Shown here piece by piece: positions 5,621 to 6,579 of a stretch of DNA of 6,579 bases. Where the stretch lies: NCBI GenBank assembly GCA_003508605.1, contig DNUB01000019.1:1-6579 (forward strand), given 5' to 3'. Within the stretch, counting starts at the first letter, position 1. Each line of letters begins with the position of its first letter. Under the pieces are notes generated by a model. The model was not told where the DNA came from and ran no database searches. It worked only from the letters and a program-made list of their open reading frames with translations. Both the position numbers and the translations under genes were made by a program. This stretch comes from Oscillospiraceae bacterium (lineage in GTDB: Bacteria; Bacillota; Clostridia; Oscillospirales; Ruminococcaceae).

Positions 5621-6579
5621 ATGGCAAAAAAATATAAAAGAACCTTGGCGGCCTGCTATTTGGGCTTTATCACACAAGCAATTGCGGCAAATTTCGCTCC
5701 CCTGCTGTTTCTTACATTTCACAGCGATTACGGTATACCGTTGGGGAAGATTGCGCTTATATCCTCGGTGTTTTTCATAACACAGCTTATCACAGATGTT
5801 TTGTGCGCTAAGTTTGCAGACGGGATTGGCTACCGTCAATGCGCCGTAGCGGCCGAAATATGCTCCGCTGCGGGACTTTTGGGTCTTGCATTTCTCCCCG
5901 AGCTTTTGCCCGACCCCTTTGTCGGAATAATGGCAAGCGTGGTGGTTTATGCGGTGGGCAGCGGACTTATAGAGGTGCTTGGCAGTCCTATCGTCGAAGC
6001 GTGTCCCTTTGAAAACAAGGACGCAGTTATGAGCCTGCTCCACTCCTTCTACTGCTGGGGCTCGGTAGGCGTTATACTTATTTCCACGGTTTTTTTCGCA
6101 GTATTCGGTATAGACAGCTGGAGATGGCTTGCCTGCATATGGGCGCTGATACCTCTTTGCAACGTTTTTAATTTTGCGGTCTGCCCCATTGAAAGACTTA
6201 CGGACGAGGGAAAGGGAATGAAAATAAGCGGTTTGCTGCGTACACCGCTGTTTTGGCTGGCGATTATCCTTATGATCTGCGCAGGGGCTTCCGAGCTGTC
6301 AATGGCGCAGTGGGCTTCCGCTTATTCCGAATCGGCTCTCGGCTTGTCAAAGGCGGCGGGCGACCTGGCGGGACCCTGTATGTTTGCGGTGACGATGGGC
6401 ATAAGCAGAGCCGTTTACGGAAAGTACGGCGGCAGGCTGAATCTGATGAAATTTATGCTTGGCTCAGGCTGCCTTTGTCTGCTGTGCTATATAGCCGCTT
6501 CACTGTCGAGCTCCCCCGTAATAGGCTTGGCAGGCTGCATCGTATGCGGCTTTTCGGTGGGGATTATGTGGCCGGGAAC
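5621..6579 (+). CDS. MFS-family permease, 3' end cut off by the window
   Basis: The frame is open for 319 codons with no stop before the window ends, so the gene is partial at its 3' end; an MFS protein usually has about 390-420 residues. The ATG follows GGAGGT (5607-5612) by 8 nt. After the basic start MAKKYKR, about ten hydrophobic segments can be recognised, at roughly 8-32, 43-63, 75-92, 100-122, 144-163, 167-188, 208-222, 247-263, 276-295 and 300-316. A charged loop lies at about 189-205, between the two six-helix halves. The loop after helix 2, AKFADGIGYR (63-72), fits MFS motif A (D-x-x-G-x-R type). Segments such as HSFYCWGSVGV (141-151) and the region after ELSMAQWAS (225-233) recall the fucose-permease-like group of MFS carriers. 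The substrate is unknown; the divergent AraC-type regulator suggests inducible uptake or efflux of a small metabolite. Confidence 0.88.
   Translation, partial: MAKKYKRTLAACYLGFITQAIAANFAPLLFLTFHSDYGIPLGKIALISSVFFITQLITDVLCAKFADGIGYRQCAVAAEICSAAGLLGLAFLPELLPDPFVGIMASVVVYAVGSGLIEVLGSPIVEACPFENKDAVMSLLHSFYCWGSVGVILISTVFFAVFGIDSWRWLACIWALIPLCNVFNFAVCPIERLTDEGKGMKISGLLRTPLFWLAIILMICAGASELSMAQWASAYSESALGLSKAAGDLAGPCMFAVTMGISRAVYGKYGGRLNLMKFMLGSGCLCLLCYIAASLSSSPVIGLAGCIVCGFSVGIMWPG

Noticed and set aside
5516..6043. 175-residue minus-strand frame opposite the MFS gene
   Set aside because: The plus strand encodes a continuous MFS protein with membrane helices, a good ribosome site and a promoter; the minus frame is a shadow.

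Overview
The window looks like a chromosomal segment of a low-to-mid GC anaerobic member of Bacillota, most likely class Clostridia and near Ruminococcaceae/Oscillospiraceae ([Eubacterium] siraeum or Ruminococcus-like). This placement is an inference from codon use, purine-rich Shine-Dalgarno sites, consensus sigma-A promoters and gene types. No phylogenetic marker is present to prove it.

Layout: positions 1-183 hold no gene I can assign. Positions 184-358 are a roughly 175-bp imperfect inverted repeat whose right end provides the -35 box of the next promoter. Then come two tightly linked plus-strand genes, 421-1827 and 1841-3112, encoding the TldD (catalytic zinc subunit) and TldE/PmbA (partner) halves of a peptide-degrading or peptide-maturing metalloprotease. 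A second palindromic spacer (3113-3318) separates them from a CorC/HlyC-type twin-CBS protein (3379-4290), which has its own strong extended -10 promoter. That gene is followed by a long stem-loop at 4343-4401 that looks like a dispersed repeat or a bidirectional terminator. The last third is a divergent regulator/transporter pair: an AraC-family regulator on the minus strand (4599-5507) and an MFS permease on the plus strand starting at 5621 and cut off by the window end. They share a 113-bp control region.

How the genes may work together: TldD and TldE are expected to form one heteromeric protease. The CBS protein is probably a separate unit related to cation homeostasis. The AraC regulator probably senses a small molecule through its cupin domain and controls the adjacent MFS carrier. 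The shared intergenic region carries an 8-bp direct repeat (TGTGATAT) spaced 53 bp, about five helical turns, with one copy on the permease -10 box, which suits DNA-looping or activation control. I see no RiPP precursor, defence system, CRISPR, tRNA or rRNA. The genes themselves are ordinary families, and the main novelty is in the three structured intergenic spacers and the control region.
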